Shown: positions 9,059 through 18,096, numbered from the stretch's first letter. The stretch is DNA of 36,606 bases from an uncultured Methylococcaceae bacterium (GCA_903863905.1 CAIPDT010000010.1:1-36606); one strand, 5' to 3'. A program made the numbers and translations. The notes: generated by a model from the letters alone, not told the origin.

Positions 9059-9478
9059 ATGAAAAAAATAAAGTTACTGGCACTCTGTTCTATTCTGACT
9101 ATTTTTATGACCGGAGCAGCAACGGCGTCAGAACATCACAGTGGTCATAGTGGTGGCCCCAAAGGCAGTAGTAGTTCGGGTGGTTGTGGTAAACCCCAAT
9201 TTGGTAAATTTACACCAGCCCACTTAAGTACCGTTAAGCCAGAATCTGAAATTTCTTTTCGGGTCTTTAATATCGACAAGCCAGATCAAATATTTGTGAC
9301 TATAAAGAATATTCCTATCGAACTTACTACAGAATTTAAAGACCCCTACTATGCAGTTAAAGGTAAAATCCCCGCCGAGTTAGTCAATACTGCAGCTCGC
9401 ATCAATATCAAAGTTAAAGCAAAGTCTCCACATTGTGAAGCCGAAGATGGCTGGCTCATCACTGTTAGCGATAAATAA
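9059..9478 (+). CDS. Small His/Gly/Ser-rich exported protein
   Basis: A 139-residue protein from the ATG at 9059, chosen over an in-frame GTG at 9029 because GAGAGGA precedes it by eight bases. It has a clear signal peptide (KKIK then a hydrophobic core, site near ATA-S). The mature N-terminus EHHSGHSGGPKGSSSSGGCG is histidine- and glycine-rich, suggestive of metal binding. The remainder looks like a small beta domain (FRVFNIDKPDQIFVTIKNIPIEL). Two cysteines, one after the linker and one near the end, could form a disulfide or bind metal. I do not recognise the family. The gene lies 18 bases before rlmJ and may be co-transcribed with it. Confidence 0.7.
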   Translation: MKKIKLLALCSILTIFMTGAATASEHHSGHSGGPKGSSSSGGCGKPQFGKFTPAHLSTVKPESEISFRVFNIDKPDQIFVTIKNIPIELTTEFKDPYYAVKGKIPAELVNTAARINIKVKAKSPHCEAEDGWLITVSDK

Positions 9479-9496
9479 TTACTTACTATAGAATAC

Positions 9497-10339
9497 ATGC
9501 TTAGTTATAGACACTCATTTCATGCGGGCAATTTTGCGGATGTTTTAAAGCACCTTATCTTAATTAAAATTCTTGAGTATCTGCACAAAAAAGACAAACC
9601 GTTTTGTTGCATTGATACTCATGCAGGCCCTGGACTTTATGAACTGAACAGTGACTACGCCTTAAAAAACAAAGAATTTGAAAATGGCATTAGCCGATTA
9701 TGGCAACAGCCTAATCTGCCCGCCTCGGTTGAGCAGTACGTTAAAGTTATTCAACACTTTAACGTCACTGACCAGCTAAACTATTATCCCGGCTCTCCCT
9801 TGATTGCTCAGCATTTTTTACGGGTGCAAGATCGCTTATTTTTGCATGAGTTACATTCAACAGAAATAGAGAGGTTAACCCAGACCGTCAAAAAAGATCG
9901 ACGCATCAAAGTATTTCATGCCGATGGTTTAAAAAACACCCTGGGACTACTCCCCTCCAAAGAACATAGGGGCTTAATACTGATTGACCCCTCTTACGAA
10001 ATAAAAACCGACTATCAAAGCGTCGTTGATACGCTAATACAAATGCACAAACGCTTTGCAACAGGAACCTATGCTCTGTGGTATCCCGTTGTTGATCGCA
10101 CCCGCAATCAACACCTTGAATTGGCGCTTAAACAAAGCGCCATTAAAAATATCCAATTATTTGAACTCGGCATTAGCGCTGATACAGCAGAAAAAGGCAT
10201 GACCTCAAGCGGCATGATTGTCATCAATCCCCCGTGGACTTTACAGGCTGATATGCAAGAAACACTCCCTTATCTGGCGACCCAACTCGGCTTGGATCAT
10301 GCGGGTCATTATCGAATAGAAACGCTGGTTAAAGAATAA
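9497..10339 (+). CDS. rlmJ: 23S rRNA (adenine(2030)-N(6))-methyltransferase RlmJ
   Basis: Methylates A2030 of 23S rRNA with S-adenosylmethionine. The start MLSYRHSFHAGNFADVLKH is the family signature. THAGPGLYEL (41-50) forms part of the SAM site. LYPV-type strands and KGMTSSGMIVINPPW near the C-terminus are conserved, and the length (280) matches E. coli. The catalytic motif IV is D164-P-S-Y rather than DPPY as in E. coli; Asp164 and Tyr167 are kept, so the enzyme is probably active. No clear Shine-Dalgarno sequence precedes the ATG. Confidence 0.95.
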   Translation: MLSYRHSFHAGNFADVLKHLILIKILEYLHKKDKPFCCIDTHAGPGLYELNSDYALKNKEFENGISRLWQQPNLPASVEQYVKVIQHFNVTDQLNYYPGSPLIAQHFLRVQDRLFLHELHSTEIERLTQTVKKDRRIKVFHADGLKNTLGLLPSKEHRGLILIDPSYEIKTDYQSVVDTLIQMHKRFATGTYALWYPVVDRTRNQHLELALKQSAIKNIQLFELGISADTAEKGMTSSGMIVINPPWTLQADMQETLPYLATQLGLDHAGHYRIETLVKE

Positions 10340-10350
10340 TCACCGCTGAC

Positions 10351-12183
10351 ATGATCACTAAATTTATTGCTTTTTTATTAGTCGGTGTCGTCGGCACATT
10401 GGCACATTATTCTATTCTTTACAGTCTGGTTGAGTTTTTTGGCTATAACCCCGTGTGGGCTTCGGGCTGGGGAGCTTTAGCAGGGTTGTTAATCAATTAC
10501 ACCTTAAATTATTCTTTGACCTTTAAAAGCCAGCAGGCTCATCATCAGACCCTGCCTAAATTTGCCTTAATTGCCTCCATGGGCTTTGGGTTAAATTTAG
10601 CTTTAATGGCGGGTTTAACGCCGTATTTATATTATCTTTTTGCGCAGATTATCACAACGGGCATCGTTCTAATCTGGAATTTTTTTGCTAACAGCCTATG
10701 GACTTTTAAAATGGACACCCCCTCACACTTGCCAAAAGCCGCTTTAAGCACTTCCTTTAAAAGGCTGATCCATATCTTTGGCTTACTGTTGACACTGTTA
10801 GCGATACGCCTACTCACCTTAGGTTTTTACCCGCTTTATGACCCCTCTGAATCCCGTTACGCTGAAATGGGGCGTAAAATGTTGGAAACTCATAACTGGA
10901 TCACACCACTCATTGATTATGGCGTGCCCTTTTGGGGAAAACCGCCCTTAACCGTTTGGTTAACCGCTGCTAATTTAGGTTTAACCGGCATTAATAATTT
11001 TTCTGCCCGCTTACCGTCTTTTTTATTAAGCGTCGGTATCCTAGCGCTAATCTATCATCTGGTTAACATTCAACGCAGTGCCGCAACCGCTTTAACAACC
11101 GTCATTATCTTAATCAGCACGGTATTATTTTTTGTGATGTCCGGCACCGTAGCGATGGATGTGTGCATGAATTTAGGCATCACCCTCACCTTAGTATCCT
11201 TCTGGTTAGCTTTAAAAGATCCTACTCAAAAACGCTGGGGCTATTTGTTCTTTGTGGGATTAAGTATCGGACTGCTCGCTAAAGGCCCTATTGCCGTGGT
11301 ACTGCCTGGCCTTAGTATTTTTTTATGGACACTTGTTACCAATGAATGGCTGCGTATTTGGAAACGTATTCCTTGGGTGACTGGCACCCTATTAATGCTG
11401 ATCATCAGTGTGCCTTGGTACCTCATTGCGGAATATAAAACGCCCGGATTTTTAAACTACTTTATTATTGGGGAACACTGGAAACGCTTCACTGAAAGTG
11501 GCTGGACCGGCGATCTTTATGGTAATGGCCATGCTAAACCGCGCGGAACTATTTGGTTATATTGGCTGGGTGGCGCCTTTCCCTGGTCTATTATATTTGT
11601 AGGTGTTGTACTCAACGCCTTTAGAAAAAAACAGGCAACGACTTTACTTAACTCATCCGATGGCTGGCGCTTGTATTGTTTGCTATGGATGTTATCCCCG
11701 TTATTATTCTTTAGCTTATCAGCCAATATCATTTGGACTTATGTGCTGCCGGGCTTAGCGGGCTTTGCCTTACTCTTAGGCGATTGGGTTACACTAAGTT
11801 CACGCTATAAAACGCTTTTAAGCTTATGCGTCCCCGTGGTTTTTACAGGCATTGTATTGTATTACCACTATCCTAAGGTCGAATTTTTTAAATCCCAACA
11901 ACACTTAGTAGAACGTTACCAACAAGAAGCTCAGCCTGATGAAGCGTTGGTTTATTCAAATAGACGACCTTATTCTGTGCAATTTTATCTGCAAGGTAAA
12001 GGTATTGAATTACTTGACCTTAATGACTTACAGGCGCGCTTAACCGCATCAAATCATGATTTTTATGCGATCCAAATGGAGTTGATCCATGATCTACCAG
12101 AACCCATAAAAGATCGCCTTGAATACATAAAAGACTATAATCGCTTTTCTTTATTCCATGCTCACCCTGTTAATAAACCATGA
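10351..12183 (+). CDS. GtrA flippase domain fused to an ArnT/PMT-type glycosyltransferase
   Basis: A 610-residue membrane protein with two parts. Residues 1-121 are a GtrA domain (four membrane segments, FLLVGVVGTLAHYSILYSLV and NFFANSLWTFK), the family that flips polyprenyl-phosphate sugars. Residues from about 135 are a GT39/ArnT-like glycosyltransferase: the first periplasmic loop has YDPSESRYAEMGRKML (acidic residues D164, E167) and FWGKPPL (194-200), followed by about ten more membrane segments and a soluble tail. A polyprenyl-linked sugar would thus be flipped and transferred by one chain. The frame is continuous. It lies 11 bases after rlmJ, and its stop overlaps the deacetylase start (ATGA). 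The acceptor is unknown; lipid A or a surface glycan is likely. Confidence 0.85.
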   Translation: MITKFIAFLLVGVVGTLAHYSILYSLVEFFGYNPVWASGWGALAGLLINYTLNYSLTFKSQQAHHQTLPKFALIASMGFGLNLALMAGLTPYLYYLFAQIITTGIVLIWNFFANSLWTFKMDTPSHLPKAALSTSFKRLIHIFGLLLTLLAIRLLTLGFYPLYDPSESRYAEMGRKMLETHNWITPLIDYGVPFWGKPPLTVWLTAANLGLTGINNFSARLPSFLLSVGILALIYHLVNIQRSAATALTTVIILISTVLFFVMSGTVAMDVCMNLGITLTLVSFWLALKDPTQKRWGYLFFVGLSIGLLAKGPIAVVLPGLSIFLWTLVTNEWLRIWKRIPWVTGTLLMLIISVPWYLIAEYKTPGFLNYFIIGEHWKRFTESGWTGDLYGNGHAKPRGTIWLYWLGGAFPWSIIFVGVVLNAFRKKQATTLLNSSDGWRLYCLLWMLSPLLFFSLSANIIWTYVLPGLAGFALLLGDWVTLSSRYKTLLSLCVPVVFTGIVLYYHYPKVEFFKSQQHLVERYQQEAQPDEALVYSNRRPYSVQFYLQGKGIELLDLNDLQARLTASNHDFYAIQMELIHDLPEPIKDRLEYIKDYNRFSLFHAHPVNKP

Positions 12184-13004
12184 GTCAAGCTAACACCATT
12201 GATTTAATCATTAATGCCGATGACTATGGCTATTTTCCCTGTGTAAGCCAAGGCATTATTGAAGCCGCCCAATCAGGTTCTTTAACAGCCACTGGCATTT
12301 TAGCGAATAGTGCTGATTTAAATACGCAATTCAATGCCTTGCGTTGCGTAGAAAACATTGATCTCGGCGTACACTTAAATCTCACACTCGGAAAACCTTT
12401 AACGAAGCAAATGACCGATCAGTTATCCGCATCGGCCGGGCAATTTCCCAGTGCTTATGTCATTAGTGGTCTTTTGTTAAGTCGAAAACTGCGTCTTGAG
12501 ACGGTCAAACGTGAATGGTCGGCCCAAATTGAAGCCTGCCAATCACAAGCACTGGTCTTTTTAAATTCTCATGAACATATTCACATGTTTCCGCCCTTAT
12601 TTCCTCTTACCTTAGAATTAGCGCGGCTTCATAACATTAAACACGTCAGATTGACCCAAGCGGATTGGCTTAAGCCTTTTACGCCGGCCAGTTTACTTCG
12701 TAACACCTTGATGCAAGGCATGTGTACCCTGAATCAATTTCGGTTAAAAAACCCGCCCCCCATTTTCTTAGGCTTAAGTTGCAGTGGTAAACTCACTTAT
12801 GAGTATTTAGCACACCGACTTTCTACACTTAAACCGGGGCAGCGCTACGAACTAATGTGTCATCCAGGCCATTTTGATGTCACTCAAATTACCGATCCTA
12901 AACTCCTGTGTTATCATGATTGGACTGCAGAATTAGCACTGTTACAAAGCCCTAAAGTACATGACTTATATCAACAGTATCATATTCGTTTAATTCGCTA
13001 TTAA
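12180..13004 (+). CDS. ChbG/YdjC-type carbohydrate deacetylase
   Basis: Predicted metal-dependent deacetylase acting on N-acetylated sugars. The hallmark NADDYG stands at 12-17; further metal or substrate motifs are GVHLNLT (63-69), SHEHIHMFP (130-138) and CHPGHFD near the C-terminus. The 274-residue length is typical. The annotation HpnK is used for some relatives, but the N-terminus here is not of the hopanoid type and no hopanoid gene is near. Translational coupling to the GtrA-glycosyltransferase fusion suggests it removes an acetyl group from the sugar that the fusion handles, perhaps while bound to the lipid carrier. Confidence 0.85.
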   Translation: MSQANTIDLIINADDYGYFPCVSQGIIEAAQSGSLTATGILANSADLNTQFNALRCVENIDLGVHLNLTLGKPLTKQMTDQLSASAGQFPSAYVISGLLLSRKLRLETVKREWSAQIEACQSQALVFLNSHEHIHMFPPLFPLTLELARLHNIKHVRLTQADWLKPFTPASLLRNTLMQGMCTLNQFRLKNPPPIFLGLSCSGKLTYEYLAHRLSTLKPGQRYELMCHPGHFDVTQITDPKLLCYHDWTAELALLQSPKVHDLYQQYHIRLIRY

Positions 13005-13042
13005 GAGCAGTTCTTTTGAGTGACTTTATGTCTTTTGGGTTA

Positions 13043-13072
13043 CGTTATATAAAAGGTCTCGTTATATAAAGG
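13043..13072. repeat. Direct repeat before the GtrB-like gene
   Basis: CGTTATATAAAAGG (13043-13056) and CGTTATATAAAGG (13060-13072) are near-identical copies 17 bases apart in the 182-base gap before the glycosyltransferase. They could be an operator or simply a small duplication. No convincing promoter is tied to them. Confidence 0.4.
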
Positions 13073-13186
13073 ATAGCTCTACTTAAAACACATACAAATA
13101 CGTTAAAATACTCACCCGATCTTCTTTGAAATACATAACGTAAGTCAAACAACTAAACTTACCTATCAACAGCGAACCTACCAGCA

Positions 13187-14149
13187 ATGACTTCATCAAC
13201 TCAAGCCACGCCCCTTATTAGCGCCATTGTACCCGCTTATAATGAACATCAAGGACTGACACATGCCATCCAAACCATTGCTGAGACACTGGAGGCCTGT
13301 ACCTCTAATTGGGAAATTATCGTGGTCGATGATGGTAGTAAAGACAATACGTTTGTAAAAGTGGATCAACTCGCTGTCTTAGATTCAAGAATTAAAGGCC
13401 TGGCACTCAGTCGTAATTTTGGTAAAGAAGCAGCCATGCTGGCCGGTTTAGAATATGCAAACGGTGCTGCAGTGATTATCATTGATGCGGATTTACAGCA
13501 CCCCCCAAGCTTAATACCAGAAATGATTGAACAATGGCAACAAGGGGCTCAAATCGTTCATGCCGTTAAGCGCAGTCGTGAGGAAGACTCCTTTCAACAA
13601 AAAGCCGCTGCGTATTGCATTAATCAACTCATCTCTCGTTTTGGTGGCATTAACGTACAAAACTCTTCAGACTTTAAATTATTGGATAGAGAAATTGTGG
13701 ATATCATTGTCCATCAATTACCAGAAAGAGAACGCTTTTTCAGAGGCCTCACCAGTTGGCTGGGCTTTAATGAATATTTTCTGTACTTTGATGTGGCCAG
13801 TCGACAAGGGGATGAAAGCAAATGGTCTTTTTGGTCTTTACTTGAATTGGCAATTACTGCACTCACTTCTTTTACTTCATTACCCTTAAGAATTATCACG
13901 CTCTTAGGGTTTGCTACCTTAACCTTAGGCTTCTTTGTCATTGGAGATACCCTAATCTCCTTAGCCAATGGCAAAGCCGTATCCGGTTTCGCGACCATTA
14001 TTATCAGTCTACTATTAATTGGTAGTTTTATTATGATTAGTTTAGGGATCATAGGCGAGTATATCGCCAAGATTTATGAAGAGGTTAAAGGCCGCCCACA
14101 CTATCTTATTAAAGCCAGCGTGGGTATCAACCGCACCCAACCAAGGTAA
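13187..14149 (+). CDS. Polyprenyl-phosphate glycosyltransferase, GtrB/DPM1-like (GT2)
   Basis: Transfers a sugar from a nucleotide donor to polyprenyl phosphate at the inner face of the membrane. The GT2 domain starts with ISAIVPAYNE (11-20), has VVDDGS (46-51) and the metal-binding DAD (100-102) in IDADLQHPP. Two C-terminal membrane segments (about 232-255 and 265-292) end with GEYIAKIYEEVKGRP, the pattern of GtrB/ArnC-type enzymes. At 320 residues the length is normal. It could make the donor used by the GtrA-ArnT fusion upstream and the ArnT-like protein downstream. The sugar cannot be read from sequence. Confidence 0.92.
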   Translation: MTSSTQATPLISAIVPAYNEHQGLTHAIQTIAETLEACTSNWEIIVVDDGSKDNTFVKVDQLAVLDSRIKGLALSRNFGKEAAMLAGLEYANGAAVIIIDADLQHPPSLIPEMIEQWQQGAQIVHAVKRSREEDSFQQKAAAYCINQLISRFGGINVQNSSDFKLLDREIVDIIVHQLPERERFFRGLTSWLGFNEYFLYFDVASRQGDESKWSFWSLLELAITALTSFTSLPLRIITLLGFATLTLGFFVIGDTLISLANGKAVSGFATIIISLLLIGSFIMISLGIIGEYIAKIYEEVKGRPHYLIKASVGINRTQPR

Positions 14150-14189
14150 ACACATTCACTGATATCCCACACAGCCTCATGAAAACCCA

Positions 14190-14221
14190 GCACTGACGCG
14201 TCCAAAAACACCCGTCAGCGC
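14190..14221. terminator. Hairpin between convergent genes
   Basis: GCACTGACG (14190-14198) pairs with CGTCAGCGC (14213-14221) apart from one A-C mismatch, with a 14-base loop. It lies between the GtrB-like gene and the convergent ArnT-like gene. No T-tract follows, so termination is probable but not certain. Confidence 0.5.
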
Positions 14222-14252
14222 TTGATAAAACCAAGTATGCGCATAGCTGATA

Positions 14253-15824
14253 TTACTTAACCTCTTTTTGAGGTTGAGCCAATCTACAAGCGCCAGCACC
14301 CTGTTCAGGCACTTTAATCGCCCACACATAATGTATCTCTTTACCCTTTGGCAAAAATCCCCACGACACACTAAACTCACCTTTTACCTGCGCTTGATTC
14401 ATTAAGTCCACATAATCTTGAGAAATACCCTCTTGATTAATCAATACAAAAGCAGTGCAGGCTGCAATATCTTGAGCCGTTAAGCCCGTTGACTTCTCTA
14501 AACTGTTATCGATTAACACGGGTGGTTCGGGACGTAGATGTAATAACACATTACCCGCCGTCCAATAATCCGAAATAATAACAGGTATCGGTTGGGACTG
14601 ATGAGATCGCCAAATCTCAGAAACCTTATCCGCCAACGCCCGACTCGGAAACGTTAAACGCGCCGCACTGCCCACCTGTTTTGGATATACAACGGCTAAA
14701 GCAAAGAACCCCACCACAATACAAATCTGCGTGACTACCGTTAAACGCACCACGTATTTTAAGAGCTGACTAGGTTCAAAGCCTTTTAAAAACACCAAGG
14801 TGATTAAAGACCCTAACGGTAGAAAAAAAGCACTAATCCAATTACTATTAAGTTCGCCCCCCAACAAGAATAATTGTAGATAAGCTAAACCTAGCGGGGT
14901 AAAGAACATCACTAATAAAAAATTTCGATCGTAAATAGCGCCTGCTGAAGACTGAACCGAAGCAACCGAGGTTTTAACAATACGGCCTGATTTAATCAAC
15001 AACCAAATTCCCAAGAGCGTTGGCACTGCAAAACTTAACCGAATAAATTGCGTCATCGTGAAACCAAACAGAATACTGAACACATGTCCTGACTCGGTTA
15101 ACTTATCTTGTAGATAGCGAAAGGATGGCCAATTATTATCTATTAACCAAAAGACATGCGGTGAAAATATAAGTACTGCGATTAAAACGCTGCACAACAA
15201 ACCGGTCAATATCGCTCTTTGCGTTAATAATCGCTGCCATACTAACCAAATAAAAAAACTCGCAAACACCAACAAAGCACTGTACTTAGTTAACATCGCT
15301 AAGCCTGAAACCAATCCCAACCAACACCAATTCGATAATTGTTTAGGACGACGAACAGCGCCATAAAAATAATACAGGGCGGCTGCCGTAAACGGTAAAG
15401 AAACCGTATTATGATTAAAGGCAAACGCTCTAAAGTTATGATACGCAATCAACGAGGTTAAAAGCACCGCCACAAGAGCTAACTTTCTTGAGAGTATTTG
15501 CTTAGCCAGTAACCACACATAAATCATAGCAATGACGTTACAGCCTTGTGCGGCAAAAGCATTAAGCCCTTTCGAAGGTCCGTCAAACACTCTATTTAAT
15601 AGGTTCAATAATAAAGACGGTAATGGAGGATGTTTATAATAGCCCCACTGCCAACTTTGAGACCAGACAATTTGTTCTGTGCTATCCAACTCTGAAGCCA
15701 AGGGCAACCATTCTCCGCCCATCACCCAGATACTTAAATACAGGATAAAAAAAGCGTACAAGCCCAGTTCTTCTTTGATTGTTTTTATACAGGCGTTGCT
15801 ATCCCTGTTAATCCAATTGGCCAT
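14253..15824 (-). CDS. ArnT/PMT-type membrane glycosyltransferase
   Basis: A 523-residue GT39-type enzyme with about 11 membrane segments. The first periplasmic loop carries the acidic pair region LDSTEQIVWSQ and WGYYKHPPLPSLLL, the usual PMT_2 signature (sugar-lipid binding). It uses a polyprenyl-phosphate sugar as donor. A ribosome binding site GGAAAG lies nine bases before the ATG at 15822-15824. It converges on the GtrB-like gene, so it is in its own transcription unit but probably part of the same glycan block. The soluble C-terminal part (about residues 385-523) is periplasmic. The acceptor is unknown. Confidence 0.85.
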   Translation of the reverse strand: MANWINRDSNACIKTIKEELGLYAFFILYLSIWVMGGEWLPLASELDSTEQIVWSQSWQWGYYKHPPLPSLLLNLLNRVFDGPSKGLNAFAAQGCNVIAMIYVWLLAKQILSRKLALVAVLLTSLIAYHNFRAFAFNHNTVSLPFTAAALYYFYGAVRRPKQLSNWCWLGLVSGLAMLTKYSALLVFASFFIWLVWQRLLTQRAILTGLLCSVLIAVLIFSPHVFWLIDNNWPSFRYLQDKLTESGHVFSILFGFTMTQFIRLSFAVPTLLGIWLLIKSGRIVKTSVASVQSSAGAIYDRNFLLVMFFTPLGLAYLQLFLLGGELNSNWISAFFLPLGSLITLVFLKGFEPSQLLKYVVRLTVVTQICIVVGFFALAVVYPKQVGSAARLTFPSRALADKVSEIWRSHQSQPIPVIISDYWTAGNVLLHLRPEPPVLIDNSLEKSTGLTAQDIAACTAFVLINQEGISQDYVDLMNQAQVKGEFSVSWGFLPKGKEIHYVWAIKVPEQGAGACRLAQPQKEVK

Positions 15825-15939
15825 TAAGCGCTATCTTTCCAAAATTAATCAAACTCATACAGTGACAAAATAGACGCGGTAAATGCTTATCTACCTTAAA
15901 CCGCAATAGACCCTCGCTCAATTATGTCCTTCAGTGAGT

Positions 15940-15960
15940 TATAATAATATCATTATTGTA
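15940..15960 (+). promoter_or_regulatory. TATAAT within an AT-rich inverted repeat, likely promoter of the kinase gene
   Basis: TATAAT (15940-15945) is also the left arm of an imperfect palindrome centred on ATC at 15949-15951 (AATAAT/ATTATT core). A -35 is not evident. The spacing predicts a start of transcription near 15952, upstream of the ATG at 16009. The palindrome over the -10 could be a repressor site. Confidence 0.4.
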
Positions 15961-16008
15961 ATGATTAATCCTTTTTACACACCCTTCAATCACTCACCTA
16001 CCTCCAAT

Positions 16009-16566
16009 ATGAAACATATTATTACCCTATCTGGTGACATCGGCAGTGGAAAATCCTCTGTTGCTACCGCACTTAAACAACTCACGCAGTTTGAAATTAT
16101 CGGCACTGGCGCTATTCAGCGTGCCATTGCCACTCAACGCGGCTTAACAACGCTTGAATTAAATAAAATATCTCAAACGGATCGAAGTATTGATGATGAA
16201 ATTGACTCTTACGTGATTAATTTAGGTCAAACGCAAGATAAATTGATTTTAGACTCCCGCTTAGCATGGCATTTTATTCCAGACGCGTTTAAAGTCTTTT
16301 TAGCAGTTGACCCTCTCGTAGGGGCTCAACGCGTTTTTAATGCCGCCAGAAATGATGAAAAGAATCCCTCGTTAGAGATTACCCTAGAAAATAATTTTAA
16401 ACGCCAAGAATTTGAAGATGAGCGCTTTAAACAACTCTATAACATAGAATTTAGAAACCATACTAATTACGATTTAGTGATTGATACCTCAAAAAACGCA
16501 CCAGAAATCATCGCACAATCAATTAAAGATACTTTTGAGGCGTGGTTGAACAAAAATAATCCGTAA
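16009..16566 (+). CDS. Small P-loop NTPase of the cytidylate kinase-like type
   Basis: From the ATG at 16009 it is 185 residues beginning MKHIITLSGDIGSGKSS, where GDIGSGKS is a Walker A motif right at the N-terminus, as in nucleoside monophosphate kinases. An in-frame GTG at 15934 would lengthen it by 25 residues but overlaps the probable -10, so I reject it. LILDSRLAWHFIPDAFKVFLAVDP matches the second nucleotide-binding strand of cytidylate kinase-like enzymes, and EDERFKQLYNI resembles their lid and tail. The substrate is uncertain; this is not the housekeeping Cmk, which is longer. It is monocistronic. Confidence 0.75.
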   Translation: MKHIITLSGDIGSGKSSVATALKQLTQFEIIGTGAIQRAIATQRGLTTLELNKISQTDRSIDDEIDSYVINLGQTQDKLILDSRLAWHFIPDAFKVFLAVDPLVGAQRVFNAARNDEKNPSLEITLENNFKRQEFEDERFKQLYNIEFRNHTNYDLVIDTSKNAPEIIAQSIKDTFEAWLNKNNP

Positions 16567-16601
16567 GAACTGAATTTAAGAAAAACGCAATTTAAATGCC
16601 C

Positions 16602-16629
16602 AATGCCAGTGTAGCGTTTAACTGGCATT
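16602..16629. terminator. Perfect hairpin between the kinase and GGDEF genes
   Basis: AATGCCAGT (16602-16610) and ACTGGCATT (16621-16629) form a perfect 9-bp stem with a 10-base loop. The right arm includes the last codons of the convergent cyclase gene. Probably a shared terminator; T-runs are weak on both strands. Confidence 0.55.
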
Positions 16630-18096
16630 AAACCAACAAAGTTGATTTCTACCTCGATCTTTAGCATCATACAGCGCTTTATCAGCTCTATCTAACTCAA
16701 TATCTCCCTGAATATCATCAGACACAGAAAGTAAATTGGCGCCAATACTGACAGTCACTCTAACAGAAAAGAAGTCATGATTAACAATTGTATTTGCCAA
16801 TTGAATACGTAACCGCTCGGCTATAATCTCGGCTTCTTTTTTGGTCACCCCCACCAACAAAATAGCAAACTCTTCTCCCCCCAGTCGTGCTGGAACATCC
16901 AAGATACGAATATTCTCTAAAACAATTTTAGAAAATGTTTTTAAGACTAAATCACCAGTTCTATGACCATACTTATCATTAACCTGCTTAAAATGATCCA
17001 AATCTAGCATTAATAACACCGTTGAAGCGTTAAACTTTCTGGCCAGTCTATTTTTTTCTTGATTGAGTTTCTCTAAAAACACCCTGCGATTAAAAAGACC
17101 CGTTAAAGGATCCACACTCGCCAGTCTTTCTAAGTTTTCCATTGACTCTTTGGCATTACTTAAGGCTTTTTTGTATTCCATTAAAAGCGCCGACACCAAC
17201 AATCCTGTGATCACCAAACACAGTAAAAAAACATTTAAATCTAACAACAAAATATGCCCATCATTAACAAAAGGTCCATTTAACTGTTTTGTTAAATATA
17301 ACGTAGTGATGGTAATAAGCAGAATAACGAGACTAACGAAAAACACACTGCCTTGAGCAGCATATAATATTAAAAATAATGACGTGGTGGCAAAGGAAAT
17401 TGCGATACTATTAAAAGAAAATATAAATGAAATAACAATATAGGTGGCTATAAAAATAGCCAGTAACCCTAAGGCTTTATAATAAATTTGATTAATGTTG
17501 ACCTTGAAACTATAAAGCGACAACAGTAGAGGCGTCATAATGGCTTGTCCTAAGCAATTACCCAACCACACGGAAAAACAAGAGGAAGCAAAATGCTCTG
17601 CCGTCAATATTCCGCCCAACCACAGTACTGAGTTCACTAAAACGGCGCCAATAGGTTGTAGAACAAAAAAGATCAAGATTAAAAAACTTAACACATCTCG
17701 AATGGTTTCAAGCGTCGACTGTATTTTTAAGCGCTTAAAAAGATAGCCACCCAACACTGCCTCAAAACCAATAATAAACGCCACAACTAACGCCAAGGGA
17801 AACTCTAAACCTTGATTTAGCGCCACCGCAAATTGACCAAAAAAAACACCTAGCCAAAATTTACTACCCCCCACAATCACAGCCGATAAAGCAATCCCCG
17901 CTGCCGCAAAAACAATAGGGCTCACCATTAAAGAAGAAACATAGAGGGAGAAACTAATGTCTGCTGCCAAATAATACGTCAGTGCTATCAGCACCATTTG
18001 AAAAATATAAACCACTTCAGAGGGATGTCGATAGCTTATATTCACGGCTAAATCCTTTCTTACAAAGTCATAGCTTTTCAAAAGATTGAAATGCAT
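16618..18096 (-). CDS. MASE1-GGDEF diguanylate cyclase
   Basis: Membrane-bound enzyme that makes cyclic di-GMP. Residues about 28-310 hold eight or so membrane segments of MASE1 type, an intracellular-signal sensor whose ligand is unknown. A short helix leads to the GGDEF domain (about 330-490): LDLDHFKQVNDKYGH, then RLGGEEF with the active site GGEEF at 406-410. The inhibitory I-site RxxD is present as RILD (397-400), five residues before GGEEF, so product feedback is expected. It follows the FixJ-type regulator by 14 bases and is very likely in one operon with it. Confidence 0.92.
   Translation of the reverse strand: MHFNLLKSYDFVRKDLAVNISYRHPSEVVYIFQMVLIALTYYLAADISFSLYVSSLMVSPIVFAAAGIALSAVIVGGSKFWLGVFFGQFAVALNQGLEFPLALVVAFIIGFEAVLGGYLFKRLKIQSTLETIRDVLSFLILIFFVLQPIGAVLVNSVLWLGGILTAEHFASSCFSVWLGNCLGQAIMTPLLLSLYSFKVNINQIYYKALGLLAIFIATYIVISFIFSFNSIAISFATTSLFLILYAAQGSVFFVSLVILLITITTLYLTKQLNGPFVNDGHILLLDLNVFLLCLVITGLLVSALLMEYKKALSNAKESMENLERLASVDPLTGLFNRRVFLEKLNQEKNRLARKFNASTVLLMLDLDHFKQVNDKYGHRTGDLVLKTFSKIVLENIRILDVPARLGGEEFAILLVGVTKKEAEIIAERLRIQLANTIVNHDFFSVRVTVSIGANLLSVSDDIQGDIELDRADKALYDAKDRGRNQLCWFNAS

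Noticed and set aside
13714-14070. Antisense open frame inside the GtrB-like gene
   Set aside because: A shadow of the strongly supported forward gene; no motif, no binding site.
15934-16008. Longer start for the small kinase
   Set aside because: The GTG overlaps the probable -10, and the Walker A strand should begin close to the N-terminus in this family.
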